Source: Saprospira grandis str. Lewin (lineage in GTDB: Bacteria > Bacteroidota > Bacteroidia > Chitinophagales > Saprospiraceae). Taken from it: DNA of 64,000 nt. Position 1 is the stretch's first letter; each line of letters begins with the position of its first letter. The position numbers were made by a program, and so were the translations under genes. The stretch is taken from the NCBI RefSeq assembly GCF_000250635.1, contig NC_016940.1, positions 806,001 through 870,000 on the forward strand, written 5' to 3'. This document shows, in pieces, positions 33,247 to 42,252 of this stretch. Below the pieces are notes generated by a model that was given only the letters and a program-made list of their open reading frames with translations, was not told the origin of the DNA and searched no databases.

Positions 33247-33510
33247 ATGACTGCCGAACAACTCCAACAACTGATAGAAGAGCCCGAGGCCCTAAGAAGT
33301 TGTAGCTATGAACAACTGGAGCAACTCTTGCTTCACTACCCTAGTTGCAGCCTCATTCGTGCCCTGCTCCTTATTAAGTTGGGCCAAAACCAAGGCCGAA
33401 ATTATTACAGACAACAGCAAATTTTTGCCTTTTATGATCCAAAAGTTAAAGGATTGCGCAGCAAACTTTTAACAAAAGGCCTAAAATTGCAGAGCAAGCA
33501 CAGCCTATGA
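33247..33510 (+). CDS. Small hypothetical protein upstream of secG
   Basis: 87 residues from ATG 33247; an upstream TTG at 33208 is a less likely start. TAEQLQQLIEEPEALRSCSYEQLEQLLLHYPSCSLIRALLLIKL is helical and resembles the N-terminal module of the Bacteroidota tetratricopeptide-like proteins found next to secG. It overlaps the next gene by ATGA. The pair may be one protein in other species, split here; I have not tested this. Confidence 0.6.
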   Translation: MTAEQLQQLIEEPEALRSCSYEQLEQLLLHYPSCSLIRALLLIKLGQNQGRNYYRQQQIFAFYDPKVKGLRSKLLTKGLKLQSKHSL

Positions 33511-34100
33511 GAGAGTATGTAGAAGGCCCCTCCCAAAAGGAGCCCCAAAACAATATCCATCCAAGGCAAGGGCAATCCCTGCTAGAGCGGTTTTTGCAAG
33601 AAAATGCAGCCGCCCAAGGCGAGCCCCTGCCCCAAGATGAACCCATAGGCGAAATTCCAATTCCAGACCGCAAAAAACGTTTTAAGTTCTTGAGATTTCC
33701 AAAATTAAAAGCCCTGCTCGATCAACTCCAAGAGGAGGACCAACAACCCGCAGATGGCTATATCATTACTGGCGAGGAGCAAAGCAGCCCGCCCAAAGGC
33801 CTAGAACAAGCCGCCCAAGAGCAAGACGATACCCAAGAGTTTTTGGATAAAATTGACCAAAAGCTGATCGACCTTAGAGCCAACCGCAAACAGAAAAAAA
33901 AGAACGCTTCTGAGCAACTCGAAGAAGATATACAGCAAAGTATCTTAGCCGATAATCAGTTGGCCTCTGAACGCTTAGCCGAAATTTTGGCCCAGCAAGG
34001 AAAAAAAGCGGAGGCAATTGCAATGTACCAGCGCCTAAGTTTGAAATTTCCTAAAAAAAGTCTTTTCTTTGCCGAGAAGATTAAAGAACTCTCTATCTAA
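33507..34100 (+). CDS. TPR-like protein upstream of secG
   Basis: 197 residues, no signal peptide. The disordered middle is rich in Gln, Glu and Pro. The C-terminal ~50 residues, SERLAEILAQQGKKAEAIAMYQRLSLKFPKKSLFFAEKIKEL, form one TPR-like hairpin. Its ATG overlaps the stop of the preceding small gene, so both are translated together. The position before secG is common in Bacteroidota, though a role in secretion has not been shown. Confidence 0.65.
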   Translation: MREYVEGPSQKEPQNNIHPRQGQSLLERFLQENAAAQGEPLPQDEPIGEIPIPDRKKRFKFLRFPKLKALLDQLQEEDQQPADGYIITGEEQSSPPKGLEQAAQEQDDTQEFLDKIDQKLIDLRANRKQKKKNASEQLEEDIQQSILADNQLASERLAEILAQQGKKAEAIAMYQRLSLKFPKKSLFFAEKIKELSI

Positions 34101-34149
34101 ATCTAGCGAGTCTCTCCATTAGAAGCCTACTAATAGTAAGATATAAATT

Positions 34150-34374
34150 ATGACACTGCTCACTATCCTCATCGCCCTGATCGCCCTACTACTCATTCTC
34201 GTTGTTATGGTCCAAAACCCCAAAGGAGGAGGACTTAACTCGGCATTTGGTGGTACTCAAGAAGCCCAAAAAATTATGGGCGCCTCTAGATCAGGAGACA
34301 TCCTAGTAAAGGTAACTTGGACGCTAGGCGGCCTGCTCATGCTGCTTACCCTTCTTGCTGGCCTCATTGTCTAG
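34150..34374 (+). CDS. secG: Preprotein translocase subunit SecG
   Basis: 74 residues, the usual length. Two membrane segments, LLTILIALIALLLILVVMVQ and VTWTLGGLLMLLTLLAGLIV, flank the conserved cytoplasmic loop NPKGGGLNSAFGGTQ. SecG joins SecYE in the inner membrane and assists SecA-driven export. It is last in a three-gene unit and followed by a terminator. Confidence 0.93.
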   Translation: MTLLTILIALIALLLILVVMVQNPKGGGLNSAFGGTQEAQKIMGASRSGDILVKVTWTLGGLLMLLTLLAGLIV

Positions 34375-34407
34375 GTTTTAAGATTGATTGTATTCATAAT
34401 AAGCGCT

Positions 34408-34432
34408 AAGCCCCGTTCTCGGGGCTTTTTTT
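34408..34432 (+). terminator. Terminator after secG
   Basis: AAGCCCC, loop GTTCT, CGGGGCTT, then T run. Confidence 0.88.
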
Positions 34433-34531
34433 GTCCCTAAACCCGAATTTTGCCCCAACACCCCCAAACAAGAGCCCCCCTTTTTTTGTCTAGCTGATGT
34501 ATCGCCCATTCCCCATCAAAACGTTTTTAGC

Positions 34532-35785
34532 ATGCGCAACTTTCTCAAAATACTGCTTCGCATACTTCCTATTTTGGCCCTGCTAGGCCTCGGATTTTGG
34601 ATTTTTTTGCAGTTCTATGGCTCTAGAGAACAAGAAAGCTGGTTCTCTTCTCAGTATTGGGGACAAGAAAATAAGGCCCAAAGAGCCGCTGCCCAAACTT
34701 TTATGCAACACTATAAAGATAGTCTGCAAAACAATAGACTCAGCCCCCAATTCCTCCGCTGGGCCGCCAATTATAGCCAAGATAGCCTGCAAATCTCGGC
34801 CCTAGAAGCCGAAGAAAAACTGAGCATCCAACTGCTCCAACGACATATTCAAAACCAAAGGAGCCAACGCCCCACACTCATCCAGTTTTTGCAAAATCCC
34901 CAATACTGCCCCCCAGATTCTATCGCCCTTTTGACCCTAGAAAAAAAATGGCTGCGCCAAACTGCCCCCGATAGCCTGCAAGCTTGCCTCAAAAAACTCC
35001 CCAACTGCCAACAAGCTAGCCCATCAGAAAAACAATACTTCAATAACCGCCTCCAACTGCTCATGGGCAAAGAGGTCCAAACAGCAGCCCTTTTTGCCGT
35101 TTTTCAAGAAGAACTAGATAGCCTCTATACCCAATTGACCCAAATCGATAGCCTTAGCCCATCTCCCAACTACTGGAATCAACTCCAAAAACAAAAAGGC
35201 CAAATCGATAGCCTGCCCAAACTCCCCATAGAAGATATTAGCGCCCTATTTCTGCCCCCATTCGTCCGCCAAGACCAAATTCTTGGCCTGCAAAAATTAT
35301 CCGCAAAAAATAGCTGGCCCCAAAGCCTACTCCCCCTCGCCCCCCTACTAGAAAAAGAACTCCCCAAAAATGATAGCCTCATCCTCTCCCCTTTTAACCC
35401 CCTGCCCTTCCCCAATCTAATCGAACTTAACCCCCAAAATAAAACAGAAGAAAAAGCAATCCTGCTCGCACAAATCTGGCAAACTAAACTGCTGCTCGCC
35501 GAATTAGGCTGGTACGACCAAAATTGGACTATCCAAGAATTAAAAACCTTTCTCCAAAAAAATAGCCCCCTGCCAAACTACTTCCAAGAACAACTAATTC
35601 TCTATCTTCGCTCTCAACCCGGCCAATTGGTCCGAGCAAAACTCCAAAATGAGGTCCTCAAAGAACTAGCCTACAAAATGACGAAAAATGAAAAAGCCCT
35701 CAATAAAAAACAATTTCTAAAACAATTTGCCGCCCTCCCCCTAGACCTCTGGGAGGAAGCCCTAGACCTCTACTCTCCCAAATAA
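34532..35785 (+). CDS. Membrane-anchored hypothetical protein
   Basis: 417 residues. One N-terminal membrane segment (ILLRILPILALLGLGFWIFLQFYG) anchors a Gln- and Leu-rich, largely helical periplasmic part with no recognised domain. Codon use is notably C-ending (ctc, acc, atc), as in the adjacent TlpA-type gene, unlike the T-ending style of the pbpC region. It lies 43 bases upstream of the TlpA-type lipoprotein gene and may be co-transcribed with it. Function unknown. Confidence 0.6.
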   Translation: MRNFLKILLRILPILALLGLGFWIFLQFYGSREQESWFSSQYWGQENKAQRAAAQTFMQHYKDSLQNNRLSPQFLRWAANYSQDSLQISALEAEEKLSIQLLQRHIQNQRSQRPTLIQFLQNPQYCPPDSIALLTLEKKWLRQTAPDSLQACLKKLPNCQQASPSEKQYFNNRLQLLMGKEVQTAALFAVFQEELDSLYTQLTQIDSLSPSPNYWNQLQKQKGQIDSLPKLPIEDISALFLPPFVRQDQILGLQKLSAKNSWPQSLLPLAPLLEKELPKNDSLILSPFNPLPFPNLIELNPQNKTEEKAILLAQIWQTKLLLAELGWYDQNWTIQELKTFLQKNSPLPNYFQEQLILYLRSQPGQLVRAKLQNEVLKELAYKMTKNEKALNKKQFLKQFAALPLDLWEEALDLYSPK

Positions 35786-35828
35786 ATTAGCCTTATTTTT
35801 AGCCTCTACTTAAATCATTTCTCTAATT

Positions 35829-36998
35829 ATGTACAAACTCTTTTTGCATAGCAGCCTGCTCGCAGCCGCCTTCTTTCTGACCAGCTGTGGCAGCGAAAAT
35901 AGCCCCGCGGTAGAATCCAATACCCCCCAAAACATAGAAAAAGAAACTACCACAACCCCAAAGGAAGAGAAAAAAGGCCTGCCCGTCCAAATCTCTGGAC
36001 GTATCAACGGAATCGCCCCAAAAACCAAAATTTTTCTGGACCAAAGAGGTACCAATAGCGTCGAATCCCTCTCCTCTGTAGAAATTGACGAAAATGGCCA
36101 GTTCCAACTAAAAGCCGATCTTGCCCACCCCAATATCCTTCGCCTACGATTTAATGCCCAATATATCTGGCTGGCCCTAGAAGGTAAGGAAAACCTCCAA
36201 ATTGAGGCTACTGTCAACGAAAAAGCCCTCAGCCAAATCAATATCGAAGGCTCTCCCTTCTCTAGCGAACTCAATAAACTCGTCCTGGCCAAAGCTAGCC
36301 AAGAAGAACGTGCAAAATACCTAGAAGATAAAACCGAAGAGCAAGTCTTAGTCAACCTTTTTGTCGTCGAAAGCCTCGATATTAACAATTATTTGCCCCT
36401 CTACGAAAAGGTCCGCGACCAACTTACTAAGGTCTACCCCAACTGGAACTATACCCGCGAGTTTAACAACCGCATTATGCTTACCGCCCAAAAGAAACAA
36501 CAACAACCCTTTGGTATCGGTAACCCCATGCCCGACATTAAACTGCCTAACCCCTCCGGCGAACAAATTGCCCTCTCTTCACTCAAAGGTAAGGTCGTTT
36601 TGGTCGATTTCTGGGCTAGCTGGTGTGGCCCCTGCCGCCGCGAAAATCCCAATTTGGTCCGCATCTATAACAAATATAAAGATCAAGGTTTTACCGTCTA
36701 TAGCGTCTCTCTAGATGGACTCGATGACCGCAAAATGGCTTTCTTTAAAGGCAAAGGCGATATGCTCAAAATGCAAATGGAACAACAGGCCCAACGCTGG
36801 AGACAAGCTATCGAACAAGATCAACTCAGCTGGCCCTATCATGTGAGCGAATTGCGCGGCTGGAGCAGCCTCGTCGCCCGGCAGTTTGGTATCAATTCTA
36901 TCCCCAGAGCCTTTTTACTCGATAGAAATGGCGTGCTCCGCTATGCCGACGGCCTCCGTGGACCCGCCCTAGAAGCTAAGGTCAAAGAATTACTCTAA
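35829..36998 (+). CDS. TlpA/ResA-type thioredoxin lipoprotein
   Basis: 389 residues. The signal peptide ends in a lipobox (AAFFLTS-C). The N-terminal half (about 50-200) is beta-rich like the DUF4369 domain common in Bacteroidota thioredoxins (LPVQISGRINGIAPKTKIFLDQ). The C-terminal thioredoxin domain has FWASWCGPCRRENPNLVRIY with the CGPC active site, and a cis-proline segment NSIPRAFLLDRNG. It probably reduces disulfides or acts in cytochrome maturation in the periplasm. Followed by a terminator and a repeat. Confidence 0.88.
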   Translation: MYKLFLHSSLLAAAFFLTSCGSENSPAVESNTPQNIEKETTTTPKEEKKGLPVQISGRINGIAPKTKIFLDQRGTNSVESLSSVEIDENGQFQLKADLAHPNILRLRFNAQYIWLALEGKENLQIEATVNEKALSQINIEGSPFSSELNKLVLAKASQEERAKYLEDKTEEQVLVNLFVVESLDINNYLPLYEKVRDQLTKVYPNWNYTREFNNRIMLTAQKKQQQPFGIGNPMPDIKLPNPSGEQIALSSLKGKVVLVDFWASWCGPCRRENPNLVRIYNKYKDQGFTVYSVSLDGLDDRKMAFFKGKGDMLKMQMEQQAQRWRQAIEQDQLSWPYHVSELRGWSSLVARQFGINSIPRAFLLDRNGVLRYADGLRGPALEAKVKELL

Positions 36999-37022
36999 TT
37001 TTTGTTCTTTGCTCCCATTCTC

Positions 37023-37056
37023 AAAAGCTAGTGCTATTTTTAGTGCTAGCTTTTTC
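37023..37056 (+). terminator. Terminator after the TlpA-type gene
   Basis: AAAAGCTAG and CTAGCTTTTT form a stem with a 14-base loop that can pair partly, followed by CTTTTTTT. Confidence 0.7.
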
Positions 37057-37063
37057 TTTTTTT

Positions 37064-37194
37064 GGGGCCCGCGGCCGGCTAGGCTCCGCCTAGGTCGGCC
37101 GCCGCTATGCTTCGCCGCTCGCAAGTCTGCTCGGCCCTGCGTCGCTTCGCTCCTGGGTCTGGCGCTTCGCGCCACGGCTGCGCAGCGCTGGGCC
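37064..37194 (+). repeat. Mosaic intergenic repeat, copy L
   Basis: GGGGCCCGCGGCCGGCTAGG start, GCTCGCAAGTCTGCTCGGCC core, and GCTGCGCAGCGCTGGGCC end. Nearly the same as copy U 24 kb away. Confidence 0.85.
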
Positions 37195-37224
37195 AACTGA
37201 CTCACCTCCTAAATCTGTTTCCTT

Positions 37225-37944
37225 ATGCCTCTTGACCGTTGGGATCTTCTTGGCCTACTAGCCATGCCGCTCTTTATTGTTTTGGGCCAAAGCTTTGGCC
37301 TGGCTTTTTTAGTCTTCTTGCTCTTGGCCCTCCGCTGGGGAAAACGCTTGTATAAAGCTTGGCCCATTTGGGGCAAACTCTACTTCCTCCTCTTTGCTTT
37401 GGGCTTTGCCTCTTGGCTAGGCTTTAGCTTTTGGCTAATAAATGGTGTTTATCAACCCTTAGATCAAAATTTTTCTCCCCAATATATTTTGGTCCTCGGC
37501 GCTGGCGTTCGAGAAGATGGCCAACCCAAAAATCAATTGCGCTACCGCCTAGAAAAAACCTATGAACTGGCCCAAATCTACCCCCAAGCAAAACTCATTT
37601 TATCTGGTGGCCAAGGCCCCGATGAACCCCTAAGCGAAGCCCAAGCTATGCAAAACTATTTGGTCCAAAAAGGCCTAGCCCAAAAACGCATCCTCCAAGA
37701 AGATCAATCTACCTCCACCCAAGAAAATCTAGACTTCTCCGCCCAAAAGTATCCCCAACTAAAAACAGCTGCAAGCATTATCATTAGTAGCGACTATCAT
37801 CTAAAACGCGCCCGCTTTTTGGCCCAAAAAAAAGGCTTCCAAAATATTAAAGCACAAGCCGCCCCCACCCCCTCTCTCTGGCTGCTCAACCAACTGCCCA
37901 GAGAGTATCTGGCTTTTCTTAAAGACTTTTTATTCTCTCTATAA
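37225..37944 (+). CDS. YdcF/SanA-like DUF218 membrane protein
   Basis: 239 residues. Two N-terminal membrane segments (LLAMPLFIVLGQSFGLAFLVFLLLAL; LYFLLFALGFASWLGFSFWL), then a DUF218 domain: YILVLGAGVREDGQPKNQLRYRL, AKLILSGGQGPDEPLSEAQAMQNYL, ILQEDQSTSTQENL and ASIIISSDYHLKRA. Proteins of this fold are linked to envelope and vancomycin-barrier functions (SanA) but the reaction is unknown. It is isolated between two mosaic repeats. Confidence 0.82.
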   Translation: MPLDRWDLLGLLAMPLFIVLGQSFGLAFLVFLLLALRWGKRLYKAWPIWGKLYFLLFALGFASWLGFSFWLINGVYQPLDQNFSPQYILVLGAGVREDGQPKNQLRYRLEKTYELAQIYPQAKLILSGGQGPDEPLSEAQAMQNYLVQKGLAQKRILQEDQSTSTQENLDFSAQKYPQLKTAASIIISSDYHLKRARFLAQKKGFQNIKAQAAPTPSLWLLNQLPREYLAFLKDFLFSL

Positions 37945-38004
37945 GAAGACTAAAAAGCCAAAAACTTCACTATTTTAGCCGCCTAATCTATCTTTTTTTG
38001 CGTG

Positions 38005-38278
38005 TAGAGGCGAGCGCAGCGAGCCGGCCTAGCGATGTGAAAGGGGGGCCGAAGGCCAGACCGAGTTTTTGAGCGTAGCGAAAAAACTACAACAAGGCTG
38101 AAAGCCGCAGTTCGATGACCGAAGGGAATAACGGCCGAGCAGACCTGCGAGCCCTGAAACGACAACAAGAACTTTAGTTCGCAGTTCGACGACCGAAGGG
38201 AGTAACCGCCGCAAGGCAAAGCCGCAGCGACAACAAGACTGAAAGTCGCAGTTCGACGACTGAAAGGAGTAACGCCCC
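38005..38278 (-). repeat. Mosaic intergenic repeat, copy M (extended)
   Basis: The longest copy. After the start (TAGAGGCGAGCGCAGCGAG) it has three versions of the GACAACAAG...CGCAGTTCGACGAC...GTAACG block (38090, 38162 and 38230 approx.), showing that this block multiplies inside the element. Confidence 0.85.
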
Positions 38279-38302
38279 AAAAGCCTATTAAAAAAGAAAT
38301 TT

Positions 38303-39814
38303 ATGAAGATACTGAATAGTCTTGTGCGTTTTGCATTTTCATTTCGGGCCAAAAAGATTCATTATTTCATGCAGCATCCGCATGAGGTACAAGAACAATG
38401 GCTACAGCATTTAATTAGCAGAGCAAAAAACACCCACTGGGGACAAGAGTTTGGCTTTCAACACATTAAAACACATAAGGATTTTCAAAAACAGCTCCCC
38501 CTAAGCGATTATGAAACCCTAAAACCCTACATTCGACAGATGATGTTGGGCCAAAAAGATGTACTCTGGCCCGGGCAAACTAAATGGTTTTCAAAATCTT
38601 CAGGAACCACCAACGATAAGAGCAAATATTTGCCGGTGTCTATGGAAAACCTCAAAACATGCCATTTGCAAGGTAGCCATGACGCCCTAGCACTTTGGTA
38701 TCATAGCCAACCCCAAACGCAGGTCATGAGCAATGCCAAAAGTTTGATCATGGGAGGAAGTTTGGAGCGTTTTGCCGAATTTCCAGAAAGTCAAATTGGC
38801 GATATTTCGGCCATTATGCTGCTCAATATGCCCTTTTATGGCAAGTACTTTTATACGCCCTCTATGGAAACGGCCCTGATGAAAGACTGGGAGCAAAAAA
38901 TTGAATTGATGGCCCAGGAAATCTGCCGAGAAAACCTGACAACCATTGGCGGCGTGCCCACTTGGACCATCGTGCTCTTTCGGAAACTACTAGAAGTGAC
39001 CGGCAAATCTAATATTCTGGAGATTTTCCCCAACTTTGAGGTCTATATGCATGGTGGCGTTAGTTTTGAGCCTTACCGCCAACAATTTAAAGCCTTTTTG
39101 CCCTCAGAAAAAGTCCAATACCGAGAGAATTACAATGCTTCTGAAGGCTATTTTGCCAGTCAATACGATGGCCAAAATAAAGATATGTTGCTCTTGCTCG
39201 ATAATGGGGTCTATTATGAATTTATGCCTCTAAGTGAATTGGGCTCGGCTCAACCAATTGTTTTGAGTTTGGCTGAAGTGGAGTTGGACCAAGATTATGC
39301 CTTGCTCATTAGCAGTAATGCCGGCCTTTGGCGCTACCAAATTGGCGACACCATCCGCTTTACGAGTTTGGCCCCCTACCGCATTCAAATTAGTGGGCGA
39401 ACTAAGCATTTTATCAATGTTTTTGGCGAAGAGGTCATGGTCCAAAATACCGATAAGGCCCTGGCCATTTGCTGCGAAAAATGGAATGCTCGAATTAGTG
39501 AATATACTGTTGGTCCCATCTTTTTGGAAGAAGGCAAGGGCGGACATGAGTGGTGGATAGAGTTTGAACAACAACCGAAAAATTTGGCCGCTTTTGCCCA
39601 AGATTTGGACCAAACGCTGCAAAGCCTCAACTCTGATTATGAGGCCAAAAGATACCGCAACATGGCCCTGCAGCCACTAAAATTACATACTTTAGCCAAA
39701 GGGAGTTTTCATGCCTGGCTAAAATCTAGAGGAAAATATGGGGGCCAAAATAAGGTCCCTCGCCTATCCAATAGCCGAGAATATATCGAGTCCCTCGCTC
39801 AATTTGAGCAGTAA
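38303..39814 (+). CDS. GH3-family acyl-adenylate/amide synthetase
   Basis: 503 residues. GH3 proteins form acyl-adenylates and pass the acyl group to an amine; plant members conjugate auxin to amino acids. The nucleotide motif WFSKSSGTTNDKSKYLPVS (about 96-112) is complete, and YRENYNASEGYFASQYD and GLWRYQIGDTIRF match the second and third ANL-type motifs. The C-terminal half includes the hinge region ISGRTKHFINVFGEEVM. Bacterial members are frequent in Bacteroidota, with unknown substrates. It stands alone, with its own terminator. Confidence 0.87.
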   Translation: MKILNSLVRFAFSFRAKKIHYFMQHPHEVQEQWLQHLISRAKNTHWGQEFGFQHIKTHKDFQKQLPLSDYETLKPYIRQMMLGQKDVLWPGQTKWFSKSSGTTNDKSKYLPVSMENLKTCHLQGSHDALALWYHSQPQTQVMSNAKSLIMGGSLERFAEFPESQIGDISAIMLLNMPFYGKYFYTPSMETALMKDWEQKIELMAQEICRENLTTIGGVPTWTIVLFRKLLEVTGKSNILEIFPNFEVYMHGGVSFEPYRQQFKAFLPSEKVQYRENYNASEGYFASQYDGQNKDMLLLLDNGVYYEFMPLSELGSAQPIVLSLAEVELDQDYALLISSNAGLWRYQIGDTIRFTSLAPYRIQISGRTKHFINVFGEEVMVQNTDKALAICCEKWNARISEYTVGPIFLEEGKGGHEWWIEFEQQPKNLAAFAQDLDQTLQSLNSDYEAKRYRNMALQPLKLHTLAKGSFHAWLKSRGKYGGQNKVPRLSNSREYIESLAQFEQ

Positions 39815-39825
39815 AAACAAAAAAA

Positions 39826-39858
39826 GAGGGCTGCCGAAAATTCGGCAGCCCTTCTTTT
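39826..39858. terminator. Bidirectional terminator between GH3 and vWA genes
   Basis: AGGGCTGCCGAA pairs with TTCGGCAGCCCT with loop AAAT/ATTT. A T-rich stretch on the right and an A-run on the left serve both converging genes. Confidence 0.85.
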
Positions 39859-39887
39859 GGGGGATGGGGGGACCTTAAGGTCTGACT

Positions 39888-41039
39888 TTATTTCTCAAAA
39901 ATGAAGCCTTCTTTAGTGGCTTGCTCTCGAACGGCTTTGAGCATGACATCATCTAGGCTATTGCCCTTTTTGCCCGCTTGTTTTTTCCGCTCTGCACTAA
40001 TGTAAGCCGAACGCTGCTTACTTAGTTCCTGAATTTCGTTTTGAATGCGTTCGCGTTCCTTCATTTTGGCTTCTATCACTTCCTTGCGCTTGTCTTTATC
40101 TAACCCTTGGAGTTCTTCAGGTAGCTCCTCTTCATCAGCCTCCAAAATGACATCTTCATTCTCTACATAGGCATCTACAGCATCCCAAGAAGAGTTTTTG
40201 TAGGCCCCAGAAGATTTAGAAATGGCCCGCTCGGTTAGACTAAAAGCAGCGGCATTGACATCCTGTTTCTTTTGTCGAGCTTTCATTTCGGCCCCTTTGC
40301 GGCCACCATAACTCATATAGGTCTGGTTGAGCTCTTCATTGAGGCGAAGAATTTCTGCATCCTGAGGCGCTTCGATATGGGCAATCTTTTCATTTTGGTT
40401 GATGCAAAGGTACTTACCCTCGGCCCGATCAGCGCCATCTTTCCAGGCAAGCTGTACGCCTTGTTCGCAGGCCCCGCAAAAAATGGTATTGACTACAACA
40501 TTGCGTTTTACGGCTGCTTTGCAAACCTCTTTATAGTTTTTTGGGCCTTGGGTAAAACGTTCATTGCCTGCAATAAAAATGAGTTTGAGGTCTTCCTCTC
40601 TATCCGACCAATTCAAATTATCCAAGGCGTCTTCTATGGCCCAACCACAATACTCAGCGCCACCATTGGTGCGAATTTCAAAAAGTTTTTCCGAAACGAG
40701 GTCCAAATCTGTAGTCAATGGAGCAAGCTGAAGCAAATAACCATTGCTACTAGGGTGATTGTCTTTTCCATACTCATAAAGGGCCAGCTCAATATTTGGA
40801 GCTTTGCCATCTTTACGGCTACGGGCCAATTCATTGACAATTTTCCAGAGCTGAGCTTTGGCCTGCTCAATAAGGCCGTCCATGCTGCCGCTGGCATCCA
40901 GTAGGAGCGCAATTTGAATTTTGGGTTCGACTGTCTGCTGTCGCGATTTTTCTACTAGGGGGGCTGTTCGGGGAGTTTGGGCTTGGAGAGCGCCAAAACT
41001 GAGCAACAGCCCAAAGACGAAAAAATGAAGAATTTTCAT
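39888..41039 (-). CDS. Exported von Willebrand factor A-domain protein
   Basis: 383 residues from ATG 41039; the frame stays open to 41279 through an intergenic repeat, which is rejected. Signal peptide MKILHFFVFGLLLSFGALQAQ. The vWA domain (about 43-230) has the MIDAS motif LLLDASGSM, a conserved Thr-type loop (LTTDLDLVSEKL) and later FIAGNERFTQGPKNY. The C-terminal part is a charged coiled coil (KRKEVIEAKMKERERIQNEIQELSKQ). Probably a periplasmic or surface binding protein. No MoxR-type AAA ATPase is nearby. Confidence 0.82.
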   Translation of the reverse strand: MKILHFFVFGLLLSFGALQAQTPRTAPLVEKSRQQTVEPKIQIALLLDASGSMDGLIEQAKAQLWKIVNELARSRKDGKAPNIELALYEYGKDNHPSSNGYLLQLAPLTTDLDLVSEKLFEIRTNGGAEYCGWAIEDALDNLNWSDREEDLKLIFIAGNERFTQGPKNYKEVCKAAVKRNVVVNTIFCGACEQGVQLAWKDGADRAEGKYLCINQNEKIAHIEAPQDAEILRLNEELNQTYMSYGGRKGAEMKARQKKQDVNAAAFSLTERAISKSSGAYKNSSWDAVDAYVENEDVILEADEEELPEELQGLDKDKRKEVIEAKMKERERIQNEIQELSKQRSAYISAERKKQAGKKGNSLDDVMLKAVREQATKEGFIFEK

Positions 41040-41146
41040 AGGTTCTAGTTTTTTGTTAGTGGGGAATCCTTTGGGCTTAATAGTCTTATTGATAAGATGT
41101 AAGCAGTTGCTTTTTTGGTGTTTACTCTTTTTTTTGGTCCAATATG

Positions 41147-41311
41147 GAAGGCGGCGAAGCCGCCGCTGAGGCGCGCAGCGCCTGGCTGAGGGATAGATAG
41201 CAGTGGCCGAAGGCCAGACCCAGCTTTTTGAGCAAAGCGAAAAAAGCGCAGGGCCGAGCAAACCTGCGAGCTGCGACATAGCCCGACCCGAGCGAAGCGA
41301 GGGGCAGCCCC
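41147..41311 (-). repeat. Mosaic intergenic repeat, copy N
   Basis: Starts GAAGGCGGCGAAGCCGCCG with GGCTGAGGGAT in place of GGCCTAGCGAT, then the core and GGGGCAGCCCC at the end. Confidence 0.85.
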
Positions 41312-41322
41312 AAAATATCAGT

Positions 41323-42177
41323 TTATTCTTCCAAACTATTTCTGGGCCAAAAAACAGCGCCTAGAATAACCACCGCCGCCAAAAGCTCTTCCCAACTGGG
41401 CCAATCGCCTAATAAAAGGAGGGCCCAAAAGATGGCATAAAGCGGTTCTAAGCTGGCCATCAAGCTCACTTTTTCGGTCCGTAAATGCCCCAAGGCCCAA
41501 ATGTAGAGGAAGTGAGCCCCTGCGGTAAAAACCAGGCCCAATAAAAGGAGATAAAAGTAGGGCAAATAGCGGCTAGGCCAGCTTTCTAGCTGCCAAATTT
41601 GCCAAAAGGCCAAGCAGATAAAAGCCCCAAAATTTTGCAAAAAGGCCAAGGCATTGGCGCCTAAATTGGCCAAAGCCCTTTTGTTGGTCCAACTCAATAG
41701 GGCAAAAGAAAAAGCCGAGCAAAGTCCCCAGCCCCAAGCTTGTACATAGAGCAAGTCGCCTGCATTTAAGGAGGGAAAAATTAAGAGCATCACCCCTAAA
41801 AGCAGCCAAAGCGAGCGGCCCAAATCGCTGCGCAGCCAAGGGCCCTGCCCCAATAGGGGCCGCAAAAGGACCGTAAACAAGGGAAAAGCCGCAAAACTAA
41901 TAACGCCTAAGGCCAAACTCCCCTGCTGTATGGCCATAAAAAAGGACCACCAATGCAGGGCCAAAAGTGCGCCTAGGCGCAGACTCAATTGGTAGTTTTT
42001 TTTGATTAAGGCATAGACATTGGGCAAAAAAAAGAAGAGGCAACAGGCCGCAAAAAACGTTCGTCCCAAAACCAACTGACTAGCCGAAAGGCCCGAAAAA
42101 CGAGCAAATAAACCCGCTCCACCAAAGAGCATCACCGCCAATTGTAGGCCCAAATTGGCCTTAATTTCTATTTTCAT
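41323..42177 (-). CDS. EamA/DMT-family transporter
   Basis: 284 residues with about ten hydrophobic segments in two homologous halves, as in drug/metabolite transporters (EamA). The first half includes FSGLSASQLVLGRTFFAACCLFFFL; the second ends SLMASLEPLYAIFWALLLLGDWPSWEELLAAVVILGAVFW, the typical EamA signature. It exports small metabolites across the inner membrane; the substrate cannot be read from sequence. It lies downstream of the TPR-like gene, past a terminator, and ends next to a repeat. Confidence 0.9.
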   Translation of the reverse strand: MKIEIKANLGLQLAVMLFGGAGLFARFSGLSASQLVLGRTFFAACCLFFFLPNVYALIKKNYQLSLRLGALLALHWWSFFMAIQQGSLALGVISFAAFPLFTVLLRPLLGQGPWLRSDLGRSLWLLLGVMLLIFPSLNAGDLLYVQAWGWGLCSAFSFALLSWTNKRALANLGANALAFLQNFGAFICLAFWQIWQLESWPSRYLPYFYLLLLGLVFTAGAHFLYIWALGHLRTEKVSLMASLEPLYAIFWALLLLGDWPSWEELLAAVVILGAVFWPRNSLEE

Positions 42178-42188
42178 TTTCTATACAT

Positions 42189-42224
42189 TAAAAAGAGCCA
42201 ACTACTCCTTAGCAGTTGACTCTT
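42189..42224 (-). terminator. Terminator of the TPR-like exported protein gene
   Basis: Minus strand AGAGTCAACTGCT / AGTAGTTGGCTCT with loop AAGG, then TTTT. Confidence 0.8.
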
Positions 42225-42252
42225 CAGTGCAAATTTATCTTTTTTCTACGGC

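Noticed and set aside
41040-41279. N-terminal extension of the vWA frame to 41279
   Set aside because: The extension lies in repeat copy N and would bury the signal peptide; the start at 41039 is preferred.
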